Source of the DNA: Undaria pinnatifida | Lineage: Eukaryota > Sar > Phaeophyceae > Laminariales > Alariaceae | NCBI GenBank assembly: GCA_012845835.1 | Contig: JABAKD010000006.1 | Coordinates: forward strand, 7,734,637-7,798,636 | Length of the DNA stretch: 64,000 bases | Reading direction: 5' to 3' | Part shown: in pieces, positions 44,925 to 56,900 of the stretch | Position numbering within the stretch: the first letter of the stretch is position 1 | Layout of the letters: every line of letters starts with the position of its first letter | The notes under the pieces: model-generated | What the model was told of the DNA's origin: nothing | Databases searched by the model: none | What the model saw: only the letters and a program-made list of their open reading frames with translations | Translations under genes and position numbers: made by a program

Positions 44925-45034
44925 AAATACACTCCAGCTGCGAGGTCGAAGATTTGGTCGAAACTCGCCTATGCAAGCTGTGTGTGATACTCCGATCGCG
45001 CGTATTACTGGGTGTGTGCCCTCATTAAGGATAC
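44925..45034 (+). repeat. 'tgtgagatc...' interspersed repeat
   Basis: 'acactccagctgcgaggtcg', 'tttggtcgaaactcgcctat', 'gcaagctgtgtgtgatactc' and 'gtgtgtgccctcattaagga'. Confidence 0.8.
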
Positions 45035-46317
45035 AGGTCGGCGATTCCCCTTAGAACTGCAGTGTAGCGTGTACCAGGGTCAACAGGGTGACGTGCATCG
45101 ATCTGTACGCGGAAACTATACAACCCGTTTTTGAGGGGGACAAAATCTGACGGCTGTGGAAGGAATGCATCAGTGTTATCATGTACCAGGTATACTTACG
45201 CTGCACGATCATTGTTGGACTACACGCATCATGTTGGTATATCCCTTGTGGGGCTTCAGAGGGAAAAAATGACGACTAAAACAGACGATATGATGGCAGC
45301 ATCCTTCACAGGAAGCAAGCGACCCGGGCTGCTAGATTAGGTGACGGTTAGTCTGTCGATCTCCGAAATTCAAGTGCCTGTAAGACACGCGCATAGCTTG
45401 CACTGCTGCCGTGTGCTGCATGCTCGCACCATGATGAAAACGCGCTTACCAGGTATACCTTATTTTGTCGCTGTGTACGGACCACCAAGGGTTAATGGGT
45501 TAAGGGTAATGGGTTCATGGTTTATGGTGTAATGGTTAATATTAACAGTTATGTTATGTCAATAGGAAGTTGTGTTGTCGCGATTTAGACCAGCCTGATT
45601 CCAGGAAAATTCTTTGGTTCCGAGTCGTCAAGGTTCTGTGCTATATATAAAGGCTATATACGCAAGGTGGTGACCGCGGCGGCGGCAATCAAAAGATTGA
45701 TATGGCACCATGGTGCGGCGATCTGACCGACACCATACCGGTCGTTTGGTCCTGATGAGGGACGGCAATCGAAGGATTGGTGTGGCACCATGGCACGATT
45801 GTCTCACCGACACCGTACTGATCGTTTGATCCTGACTTCGTGTCCCGGTTTGCGTTTCTTTTTTGGGGAGCTGTTTCTTTTTTTTGTGTTTTTTTTTTTG
45901 TTTTTTTCTTTGTGGCTGTGGACGACCGATGACCGGGCACGCACGCACCTCGACCATAACCCGAACCAGTAACCCGAAACCGTAACCCGAAACCGTAACC
46001 GGAACCCGTAGCTCGAACCCGTATCCCGAACCCAAACCCGAACCCTAGCGTTATGGGGTGACTTGTTTGGATGCTGTGGCTTGTGAGGCTCTTTGTTGGT
46101 TCGGCCGGCGTGGATGCCGTGCTTTCGCCGGCGCGGATGCTGTGGCTTGCTACAACGCATCACCACCCATAGAATTGCAAAAGGACCCACGGAAATTCCT
46201 CGGAAAAAAAAAAAATCGGGGCTACTCTATAGCCCGCTAATATTGACCAAATATTGATTAATGCCACGAAGGATCTTAGCCGTCCCGTGGTCGCCGGGAT
46301 CAATTTTATTTTTTGGA
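45035..46317. repeat. non-coding with three small tandem repeats
   Basis: 'gggttaatgggttaagggta' units run at 45,488-45,530. A unit of about 88 bp is duplicated at 45,682-45,768 and 45,769-45,855 ('ggcaccatgg', 'accgacacc', 'tcctgat'). 'aacccgaaaccgtaacccg' 12-bp units run at 45,957-46,046. No supported gene. Confidence 0.65.
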
Positions 46318-46533
46318 CTACAATTTTTGAAAATGCGTTTGCGACAGTTTCGAAAGACTGTCACTTTCTACCATCAGTGGCCACGGTCTGTACAATATTA
46401 ATGGAGGCAGCACATTAGTCAAACCAACATCATGAGGATCGAAGGCTGGCTTGTTGGAGTCGTCAGCACGGCGTGCTTTAGCGGCAACATGGCGGCCCCA
46501 CAAGTTGAGAGGGGTACGGATGTCCTCAGCCAT
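46318..46533 (-). CDS. hypothetical 71-residue open frame
   Basis: A minus-strand ATG frame gives MAEDIRTPLNLWGRHVAA, then PHDVGLTNVLPPLILYRPW before an AT-rich end. The first 55 residues look protein-like, while the tail after a possible donor (ctgatg followed by gtagaaag) does not. It may be a first exon or the start of a transposon protein. No family is recognised. Confidence 0.25.
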   Translation of the reverse strand: MAEDIRTPLNLWGRHVAAKARRADDSNKPAFDPHDVGLTNVLPPLILYRPWPLMVESDSLSKLSQTHFQKL

Positions 46534-46781
46534 GACGTCTGTGAAAAAGGTGGGCTCTCGGCTTCCTGTGTCGAGAGCTCCATGACGGCTATGCCTTAAA
46601 GTATAACAGTGGCCATTAACAGCAACCCCCTTCGCCCCCCTCCCCTCCCTTGCCCCCCCCCCCCCCCCTCCCGTCCCGTCCCCTCCTCCTCCCTTCCCCC
46701 TCCCACCCCCATCCCCATTTCCGTCTCCTTCCCCCTCTCAATTTCCTAATGAAAACAACGAAACGAAACGAAACCTACCAG
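46534..46781. other. C-rich spacer
   Basis: Long C and CCT runs at about 46,625-46,740. No gene. Confidence 0.6.
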
Positions 46782-47006
46782 TTACGCCGTTGTCGACGCC
46801 ACTGGAGAAGGGACCCTCCCCCCATGTGAACCCGGATTTGGCGGTTTCGCTCCGGTTGAACGTAAAAGAAGGCCGTCGAGGTCTTCCCAACGCCCAGGGG
46901 GTAGGGGTGGAGGTAGGGGGGGCTCTAGAGAGGGCACCCTTCGAGCTGGTGGCGGTGTGGGAAACCCGAGGGGGGGGGGGGCGGAGACGGCTTCAACGCC
47001 TCGAAC
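46782..47006 (+). CDS. exon-like fragment upstream of the pseudokinase gene
   Basis: An acceptor (cctaccag) is followed by 225 open bases and a donor (gaac followed by gtgagt). The product reads PLEKGPSPHVNPDLAVSLRL, NVKEGRRGLPNAQGVGVEVG and ALERAPFELVAVWETRG. Start phase 2 and end phase 1 are consistent with an internal exon. No neighbouring exon with a matching phase could be found: the gene at 47,980 starts with its own ATG and a hAT-like repeat lies between them. It is either part of a gene I could not complete or a remnant. No family recognised. Confidence 0.35.
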
Positions 47007-47078
47007 GTGAGTTAGCCTTGTTTGGTTTGTTTTGCTGTGGTTTGTTTTACTACGATTTGCGATCGAGATTCATTTTTT

Positions 47079-47270
47079 TCAGGGCTTCTCACGGGTCAGA
47101 TCACCGCTCGCGGATCAGGGTGACTTGGCCCGACCCGTGATATTTGAAAACCTCCTGACCCGACCCGGCCAAACCCGTGAGGTTTCGAGCACCTCCAGAT
47201 AACGCGACCCGACTCGACACGCGTTTTTTTTACCCCACCAGACCCAACCGGCGGGCCGGGTCATGACCGC
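47079..47270. mobile_element. hAT-like end with GACCCG subterminal repeats
   Basis: 'cagggcttctcacgggtca' resembles the CAGGGCTTG ends of the GGCC elements. It is followed by 'gacccgacccgg' and 'cccgtgatatttg' phrases and a 'gggccgggtcatg' near 47,253. The partner end is not clear. Confidence 0.4.
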
Positions 47271-47979
47271 TGAACAGTTTTTTTTTTTTTTACCGCGCCA
47301 AAAGGTAGGGGCCTCTTTCGAGTCGCCTGAAACGTCTCCCAACGCACAGAAGTTGACGTCAGCAGTTACATCTACCCTGGTGCGCGAGTTTCTAGCCACA
47401 GCTGTAGTCTACGACTCCAATCTTTTTTTTTTTTTTGCCTCAAATCTAAAACGGGGGGCCACTCCGGAAGGAAGCCTTGTGTTTTTGATTAGTTGGTTGT
47501 GTTTTGTATTGGTGGGCGCAAGGGGACGGCGAAGAGGGGAGGGGAGGAGGGGGAGTGGGACATGTTCTTGTTTTGTGTCAGATTTAAGGTAAGGAGATGG
47601 GAAAGAAGAGGGAGGGGAAGAGGAAGATGGAGGAACGATAGAGATGGAGAGTTGAGAAGAGAATGAAACGGGAGAGGGATGGGAAATCGAAAGCGAGGTA
47701 AAAGTTTTTTTTTGCGGCCTGTGACGGCGTAGTCCGTGTAACGTCGAGGTCTGCGCATGCACCAGGCATGTCGCAAAATCTGTAATTACACAAAGTACTT
47801 GCGGCGACCGCCGCCTCCCCCCCCGTCCCGCTTGTGATGGCATTTTGTAAAAGCTAACACGAAAATAATTGCTGCTGCTGCCGCCGCCGCCGCCACCACC
47901 TCCATCGCTACCTTGTTTGTCAGGGCTACCGTGCGTCGGACGGCCGTCTTCAGGCCAACACAGCGCACACCTCGCGGCG
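47271..47979. other. upstream region of the pseudokinase gene
   Basis: T runs, a GA-rich tract (47,520-47,680) and a CTG/CCG patch just before the proposed start (47,870-47,900). The promoter and 5' UTR of the plus-strand gene should lie here. No core promoter element could be pinned down. Confidence 0.4.
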
Positions 47980-50900
47980 ATGGGGTGAGTGACTATCTGG
48001 ATGGTAGGGTTGAATTTGGTTGGGCTGGGATGCTGTGTCTTTGCATAGTCGGCGGTTGGTTGTGGGTAGGTTGGTCCGTTTTCAGTTTGTGGGTGGGTGG
48101 TGGTGGCGGTGGGTGGGTGGTGATGGATGGGTCTACTCTTAATTGTGACACGACCAACAGTCCTGCTTTCGTTGGGTTTTGATCAGGTTGGGTTGGAGTG
48201 GGATGGGGTGGGGGTAGGGTGGGTCTCGTTGGTTGATATGGTTTTCTTTGAGGCAGGATCCGTTGTGCGTGTTTTTGTTCGATTTGTTTTTTTGGTAGTG
48301 TTTTGTTTTGTTAGGCTTGCTTGCTTGCTTAGTAAACACCGTCGCTCGCCGACTACTATTAAGGTTAGCAGTTGGCACCCGCGAGTGTCCACGGCCAGGA
48401 TTGTAAAGGTGCGTTACAAAACAAAAGACTTGCGTATTGTAACGCCAGAAATTCCCGCCCCCCTTCTGCCCCCACCCGCTCCCCTCCCATCATGCCCTTC
48501 CAAACTTGAAGCGACCACCGAGAGGGGCACACTCTCCGTCCCCCCCTCGCCAGCGCGGAGGGCCATCGTCCTCGACCAAGGGCGGCCAACGACCCAAGCA
48601 CAAGCGCCCCCCCTCGTCGTCCTCCCCCTCTTCGTCAAAAGCTGAAGGAAAGACTGGGACGCCGTCGCATAGACGCGGCGGCAGTGGCGGTAGCGGTGAT
48701 AGTGGCGGTAGGGGTGGGCCGGCGCGGTCGACGAGCTCGGAGACGGGGCCTCTTTCTCCGTCTGGACGAGGATGGGGACGGGAGGGGGAAGGAGGTGATG
48801 CATCCCCGACCCCCGGGTCGACTGTCCATGGAATACCGCCTCCTCACCCGGTGGTAGAAGCGACCCCGAAAAGGGTGGCGAGGAGCCTCATGTTTACCTC
48901 GGCCGCGCGCAAACGTGGCAGCGGCTATGGGAGTAGTGTCGGTGGTAGTAGCTTCGGCGGGGGCAGCAGCGTCGGAGGGAGCGTTAGCGGGAGCGGGGTT
49001 TTCGAGGATGACGGCGCTGCCGCCACGCCTACCTCTTCGCTGGGGGCTGCCACGGCGTACTCTTCCCGCGGCCGGGGCGGGGTGCCGCCCTCCCCGTCAG
49101 GCAGCGTCTTCAGCGACATCAGCGGGACTGAAGGTGTCTTTGCCGGCGCTTACGGTGGTGGTGGCGGCGCCGCCAACAACCGGCGCCGCGGTCCACTGTC
49201 GTCCCGTGGCTCTGGCCCGCTCACGCTTACCTTACCCGCTATGCTAGAGAGTGAGGACGGGGGCGGGAGTGGTGTCCCTCGAGAGGACCCCCCGCGGTCG
49301 CCGCTCAGCAGATTGGCGGCCGCTAACCTTGCGGAAGAAGCGCAACGAACCGCGAAGGGAACGAGCTTTACGGGCACGGCGTTGACGGGTGATGCTGCTT
49401 CGGCGGCGGCGGTGGCAGGGGCAGGGGAAGGGGCGGCAACGGGAGGGGTGGCGGCGGGGGCGGTAGCCAAGGGGGCGGCGGCGACGAACGCACCAGGGGC
49501 GGTGGTGTCTTCTTCTCGGAGTGACGCTTGGCTGTTGGCGGCGGCGGTTGTCGCGGCGGTGGAGCGAAGTGAGCCCGCGGAGGCGAGGGGGCGCGTGCGG
49601 CCGGCGGCGGCGACGGCTGTTAACCTGGCGGGGGCGCTCGAGGCGCTGCAGCCTGAACAGGTCGGCAAATCGGGCAGGGCAGATGACGTCATTGATAAGG
49701 CTGGGCTTGCCTCGAGCGTTGTGAGGGAGGTGGGCGTTTTGACGCTGGAGGAAGGGCATGGTGGTGGTGGTGCCGGTGGTACTACGGAGGGGCAGATGGA
49801 CGAGGAGGCGGTGGAAGCAGCGGGGGCGATACTTTCGGAGGCCGGGCTTGCGGTAGATTCTTTAGCGCAGGTTAGTAGCGGACGTTTGTTGTTATTTTTT
49901 GCCCCTCGAGTGTGAAGCTGGTTGCTGTTTTTTTGTTTGTGCGACGTTAGTGCTTTTATTTTTTGTTCTCAGCCTCCTATCCCACGTCATATATATATTC
50001 AACCCTGTGCTACTCTCGTTCTTCCCCCCCCCCCCCCTGTCTCATCTTTTTTTTTTTGTTTTGTTTTTGGCGGTCGCCATGATAATTATCGAGTTAGATC
50101 ATATTGCGCGGGTCGGAGAACCGTAACTCCGCACAAGGGGAATGATTGCATCGCGTAGTGTGAATATGTTGAGGCACCCAGGAGGCAGTTGCATAGTAAT
50201 GCCCATTACTGTCTCTGGAGTGGCCACACTAGAAAACAAAGTAACTCATTGATCGCTGTCATCCGTAAGCAAGAAAGTAGTCACAAGGTGCTGAAGTCCG
50301 TCTTACGAGCGGTGCTTGGAAGGATGCAGTTCACCCTTCATGCGACTCGCCGAACACCCCACGGCGCTTCGTGCTTGGTGCAAGAAATGTCTGTCGGATT
50401 GGTGAAAACCCGAAGTGCTCCGTCCCGGCAGAGTAGAGATGCGAGGGCCTAAGGTCATACGACTACGGCCATGCACAAAATGAATACCCCCCCCCCCCCC
50501 CCCCCCCCCCCCCTTTCGTTGCCAGACGATACAATGGTGGTCCTGCGATAGCGTGATACTCTCTCGTCTAAGCCCCCTTTTTTCTCGATGAAAATCGCTT
50601 GTCAAGACCTCATCTTACCTACCGCACTGTCCCGTGCTAGGGATATCGCTTTAGTGCGTATATGATTGTCCGGCAAGGCACCACACTAGTGACAAAGCAC
50701 GCTAAAAACGATGGCCCCCCATTCCCTTGTCCCCGAGATTCACAAAAAACACAGTTTCACAAGCAATAACACCCTCCTAACCCTTCGCATCCTTTTGCCC
50801 GCCCCCCTCCTAACCCTAAATATATGTATGATAGTTGGCGTCGGTTGGCACCGACGCTGTGAAATATTATATGTATATTGGGGTTGGCGTTGGTTGGCAA

Positions 50901-53900
50901 CGACGCTGTAAACATGCCAATAACGGCGTGAGCTAGACAACCAGGGTAACCCTTTTTTTTTTTTTTTTCTTTGGCGGTCATCATGATGGTTATCGAGTTA
51001 GATCATATTGTGCGGGGTGGAGAACCCAAACTCCGGACAAGGGGAATGATCGCATCACTTAGTGTGGATATGGTAAGGCACCCATGAGGCAAGTTACATA
51101 GTAATACCCATTGCTGTCTCTGGAGTGGCCGCACCATAAAACAAAGTAACTCAATGGCGATGTCACCCATAAGCAAGAAAGTAGGCACAAGGTGCCGAAG
51201 TTCGTCACACGAGTTGTTCTTGGAAGGATGCAGTTCATCCTTCATGCGACTCGCCGAACACTTCACGGCGCTTCGTGCTTGGTGCAAGCAATGTCTGCCT
51301 GGTTGGTGAAAACCCGACGTGTTCCGTCCCGGCATCGCAGGAATGCGAGGGTCTAAGGTCATACGACTGCGGCCATGCACAAACTGAGTACACCCCCCCC
51401 CTCCCCCCGCCCCGTGCTCCCCTTTCCTCTCATTTTGTGTTCCCCCGCGGGAATGCCGCCACATACCCCCCACTGTAAACCAATCGCTGTGTATCCCAGA
51501 CCGCGCGCGCCTTCGCTTGGGGCGGAAACGAGGTTAGCAAGCTCAGCGATTGCGCCGCATTTGTGATGCGCCACCGTACGGCTACTGCGGCAGTGGTGGA
51601 AGCGGCGCGTAGGGCGGGGCTTTTCTTGGCCGCTCTCGCGACGGGCGAGGGCAAGGGGCCGAGGGAGAAGGCTGAGGCGCAGCGGCTGTGGCTGTCGGTG
51701 TTGGACCGCCACGAGGCGTGGTTAAGACGCAGGTGGGGGGGGGGGGGGGGGGGTAAGATGAGGGGAGGGGGGGGAGGGGTAGGGGCTGGAGGAGAGGAGA
51801 TGACGGGGGTAGGGGGCAGGCGGGGGGCTGTACTCATTTCATGCATAGCCCCACAACGCAGATGTTGCCGCAAGAGAAAGGCGTCTTTTCGTGTTTTACA
51901 CCCGTTGTAATACCATGTTCGGGGGTGGGAGGGGTTCTTACCAGCTCTGTTGGTTACGAATCTTTGGTTCCGACCCCTTTCTCTGCTGTCTCTGCTGCTG
52001 ATTTTCGTTGTTTTGCTGTTTCTGCCGCGGACTGCTGCTGCTGCTGTTGCTGACACTGCTGCTGCTACCGCTGCTGCTTTATTCTGCAGAGACTCTCGGA
52101 ACGGGTTGCTGACGGCGGAGCTGGAAATACCGGCCGAGACTGTGACCGTTTTCAGGGATTGCCGGCTGCTGCCGAAGGTGAGACAGCAAGACACACTTTT
52201 TTGCCCCGGCGTGTATCACTTGTGCACGAACAGAAGCGTTTTTCTAGCTGCTGCCTGCCCAAATGCGCTGCACAAAGTGTACTGCTATCATACACGATTA
52301 GTGATCTATGAAATTCGATGCTAATCGACGAGCGTAAAAAGCTGAAAAGTGGGAATGCTGAACTCTATTCGCGATAAAAGCGACGGCAAACCCCGGGGGG
52401 AAGGGAAGACACCTGTGACCACGGCTTGTCCAGAACGTCGCTGAGGGTAAAACCTCATACGAGTTGAGGTGGAGAGTAAAAAAGTGATGATTAAGAACAT
52501 ACGTTCTATGAAAAGCACCCTCTAATTACCACAAACCCAGCCTATACGGCAAGTAGGCTCAGTGCCAAGTAGTGACTTCCCCATCCCACTCCCGTCTTCG
52601 CTAAAAGTTGTTCGGCGACTCACTTCCAGATTATCTCGTCCGTCCTTAACCAACGACCTCAGGGAGCATTCGGCGAGACGTGCGCAGCCGAGTACCTTGG
52701 CATACCGGTCGCCGCGACGATCCTGGCGCATCCTATCCCCCCTCCCCTGCCTGCCACCGCCTCCGGCGTTCTGGAGAAACCTCCAACCACCACCTCCACC
52801 GGTAGCGCTACAGCCGCGGACACGGTTGCTGCTGCTACTGCCGCTACCGCTCTCCGCGCAACCGCGACTTCCGAGATGCGCGCGCTAGCTTCTCTCGTGC
52901 CCCCGCACCCGCGACTCGCGCGCATTCACGGCCTCGAGACATTCCCGACGGTGGCTGCTGTCTCCTCGCACCGCGTTGTGACGGGGGGCCACACTGGGAA
53001 GGTCGGGCAGGCGAGGGGGGAAGGGGGGGGGGAACGCGTTGTTACCGCCCCTGAGACTCCGGTTTTGGTGCTCGTGGGTGAGGTGGTCGATGGGGGTACC
53101 CTGCGTGACCGCGTGGCGGCTAGCGCCGCTGTCATCGCCGCTAACAGCGCAGCTGACGGCGCTGCCGATGGTGCCCGCGGCGGCGTGGACGGAGTAGGAG
53201 ACAAGCGAGGACAACCAGGAGATGTTGCTGTTGGGGGGGGGGGGGGCGGAGATGGCGCTGGTGATGATGGGGCAAGCCGCGTAGATGGGGCCGCAGAGAA
53301 TGGGCCGCCCGAAGCTGGCGCTCCCGAAATTGGGGCTCCCAATGATGGGGGTCCCGAAAATGGCGTTGCTGAAAAAGGAGTTGCCGACCACGGCGCTACC
53401 GATGGTGGTGTTATGGATGGTGCTAACGGGGCTGGTGCTGGCGGGGGTGGCGCTCGGGAAACGGCGAAGGCACGGCAGGCGCGGGGGCTGCTGCTGCAGC
53501 GGAGACGGGTGCTCGCCGATGTCGCGGAGGGACTCGCGTTCCTGCACGAGCGGGGCGTGTGGCACGGGGCATTGTCGGCGAAGAACGTTCTGCTGGACGC
53601 CGAGGGGAGGGCGAAGGTGGGGACAGTTACAGTAGTGACGATGGCGACGATGCGCGCGGGAGATTTATTACAAGCGAATGCGAGGTTCTATTTTGCACCA
53701 CGCCAAGAAAATTGTGACCCTCAGAGACCCCTTTCCGAGATCGCTGAAGTACTTTTTTGCTTATTTATCAGTTGATTTCGACCGCGGAGCAACACCAAAC
53801 ATCCACGAACACACACAACAAGTTGATGACAGTTGCGAACTTCCTGCTGCGAGAGTTTCTAGTAATAGCGATAGCGGACCTTCGCACGGCAACGGGCGCT

Positions 53901-56900
53901 TGTTCTCCCCCTCCTCGCCCACCCCTGTTTTCAAACGCGGCTGCTATAAAAAGCTAGCACGGACAGTTCTCTCTTGGAGGCTTGTGACAGCAGAACGTGT
54001 GTGCGCGCGAACGCGTGTGTGCGTGTGTGTGCACGCGCGCGTGTGTGCGTGTGTGTGGGTGTACGTGTGCATATGTGTGTGGATGCGTGTGCGTGTCTGC
54101 CTGCGTCTGTGCCTGCATCTGTGCATGCGTCTGTGCCTGTGCCTGGATCCGTGTCTATGCATGTGTCTGTCTGCGTGTGCTTGTGTGCCTGTGTATTACT
54201 TCTTGTGTGCGCATGCCCCTCCTTCCTCTCCCCCTCCGCGTTTCCCCTTCCGCGTCCCACCCCAGGCGTGCTCCTTAACACCCCCTAACGAAAACACGCC
54301 CGCCTGCCACACCATTCCTTCCGCTTTTTTAACGCGCATGTCTCCACTCGATCCTACCTTCCGCTATTCTCAAACGCGCTTGTTTCACACTTCATGCGTC
54401 GCAGCTCTTCCTGTTCGGCATGCCCGAGACCCGAAAAGCGGTGGAAGCGTGGCGCGGCGTTTCTGCGGCGGCAATCTCTGCCGCGTCCACTCCTTCTGAC
54501 AGTGTCGAGGCTGACACTTGTGTCAAGGACGCAGTCGACGCTACCGCGGCCGCCCCGCCAGCGAAGAACTGCTTGGAGCTGCGGACCGTGTGGACCCCGC
54601 CGGAAGCATTGACGACGGTGGCGACAGCGGCGATGATTGACCCGCCGGAGGAAGGAAGCGCGGCGGTCGCGGCCGAGCGTGAGAGAGTCGGCATAGCGGC
54701 GGACGCGTACGCTTTCGGAATGATCGCGTGGGAGGTACGCGAGGTTTTTAGTTTTTTGCTTTGGGAGTTGCATATCGGTTGTGGTGCGGCGCGGTGCGGT
54801 GAGGTGCGGTGCGTATTTTGTGTTTACGTCGGTGTGATGGGTGCACCTGCTTGCATGCGTGCATGGGTGTGTGTGTGCGTGCTCGTGTGTGCTTCTGTGC
54901 GTGCGCGCGTGTGCGTGGTGTTCGCGCATGCTTGTTGCCCTCTCTGTGCCAGCGATCGGCCTGTCTTTTCGCGCGACAGCTGATGGTATGTGCTCTTTTT
55001 GGTCGAAATTCCGTGCTGAGCTTCTGAAACAGAACGAACGCTTTCCTGACACCTGGTGAAGTGAGAAGTTGCTTTTGCTACAGGTTTTATTTAATGGTGC
55101 TTTAGTTGCGCGCCAGGGGCTGAAACAACCTTCAGCTATACGAGGACACGCGACCAAAAAAAAAAACATTCTCTAAAATTATCGGAATGAAGAATAGTCC
55201 AGACCGGAGGAGATTTCTGCACGAGTCGAGTAGTTTTTTTAACTCATGCTTTTCACTCGGATTTAGTATCACCCCCCCTTGTCTACTTCTTTGAATTTTT
55301 CGGGTGCCCCTGATTTATGGTGTTATGTTGTGTTGTCGCTGATGTTGTTCGTCCTTCAAAACACCGCTCTACCTAGCGGTTGAAGCCTCACCTGCGGTAT
55401 CGCTTTCTCTCGTGCATGTGCTTACCGGTCCGCCCACGTACGGTCTCCTCAAAAATCACATTTTTTTTCATTATTTCACCCTTTTTATGACCCTGCTACG
55501 TGCCAGGTATACGTTTTTCGTGTTATCGCTTGTATGTGCGTCTTTTTAAAAACCGCTCCACCTGGCGACTGAAAACTCATCTGCCTTACCGTTGTCCCTG
55601 CGTTGCACAGGTGCTCACCGGCCGCCAGCCGTGGGCGGGCGTCGACATCAACGACGTGTCCGCTAGAGTGTCTCGCGGCGAACGCCCTCCGCTAGCCTTC
55701 GAAGGGACTAGCCTTGAAGGCCACGATGGTTTCGGTGACCTCGTGCGTCTCCTTTGGGCCCAAGAGCCAATCGCGAGACCCGCGCTAGAAGATGTCGCGC
55801 GGAGCCTCCGTGGTACCGAGCCGACCCCCGCTGACTCTCCCCGCGTAGCGGAAGGTTCAACGAATCCGGCGGAGTTGACGAAGTCGGCGCCTCTTGCGAA
55901 GGGAGGGGCGCAGAGCCTCCGCGTTACCGAGCCAGCCCGCGCTGACTCTCCCCGCGTAGCGGAAGGTCCAACGACTTCGGTGGAGTTGACGAAGTCGGCG
56001 AATCTTGCGGAGGGAGGGGCGCAGAGCCTCCGCGGTACCGAGCCGACCCGCTCTGACTCTCCCCGCGTAGCGGAAGGTTCAACGATTTCGGCGGAGTTCA
56101 CGGAGTCGGTGCCTCATGCAGAGGGAGGTGATCAGGAGTTGGGCATCGGCGAGATAGACGGCAATTCCATGCTCCATGCTGATGACATAAACCGAGATTT
56201 GTTGGTAGCGGCGGAGGCGAGAGTGGAAAAGGAAGGAGGGGGGGCGGATGCGGAAGCGAAGCCGGAGACTGCGGCGGACGGGCGGGACATGCAGAAGGAG
56301 GAAGGAGTGAGCAAGGCGGTGACTGATGACAAGCTTGTATGCACAGCTTTGGCGCCATCATCCCCCTTGCCGGAAACCAAGAACACGATTTATTATTCGG
56401 CCGCAGTTAACACGCCAAAAAATCCCGCTTCTGATACCAATTGCGGAGACAAAATCGCGCCGTCTGTCGGCAAAGACGGCGGTGGCAGCGATCAGTTGGT
56501 TCTCGGCGTTTCGCTCTCGCCGATCCCCGGGGGGGGGAGCAGGGAGCGGGCACGACCGGAGGAGCTGGAGTCGCCGGGAGATGCCGACGGCAGCGGTGGC
56601 GAGTTGACATTGCCGGAAGACGAGAGTTGCGCGGGTAAGGGCAGCCGCATTGTGGAAGGCCTCAGTCCGAAGATGGTCGCGGCGGCTTTGACGACGGCGC
56701 TGTCGTCGGCGGTAGCAAACGACGCGGATGGGGATACCGGCGGCAGCGGCGGTGGAACCGTGGTGACGCCGCAAGCGGAGGCGGCGACAGCTGAGGTGGC
56801 GACAGCTGAGGCGGCGACAGCTGAGGCGGCGGGGGCGGCGGCGGCAGGGGCAGGGGCCACGACGGCGGAGGCGAGGAGCTTTTCGCTTGTAGACCGGGAA

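Noticed and set aside
45957-46046. Interstitial telomeric repeat
   Set aside because: Units are AACCCGAAACCGT-like and irregular, not a TTAGGG-type hexamer or heptamer array.
55586-56101. 171-residue minus-strand open frame
   Set aside because: Antisense shadow of the 111-bp coding repeat in the pseudokinase exon.
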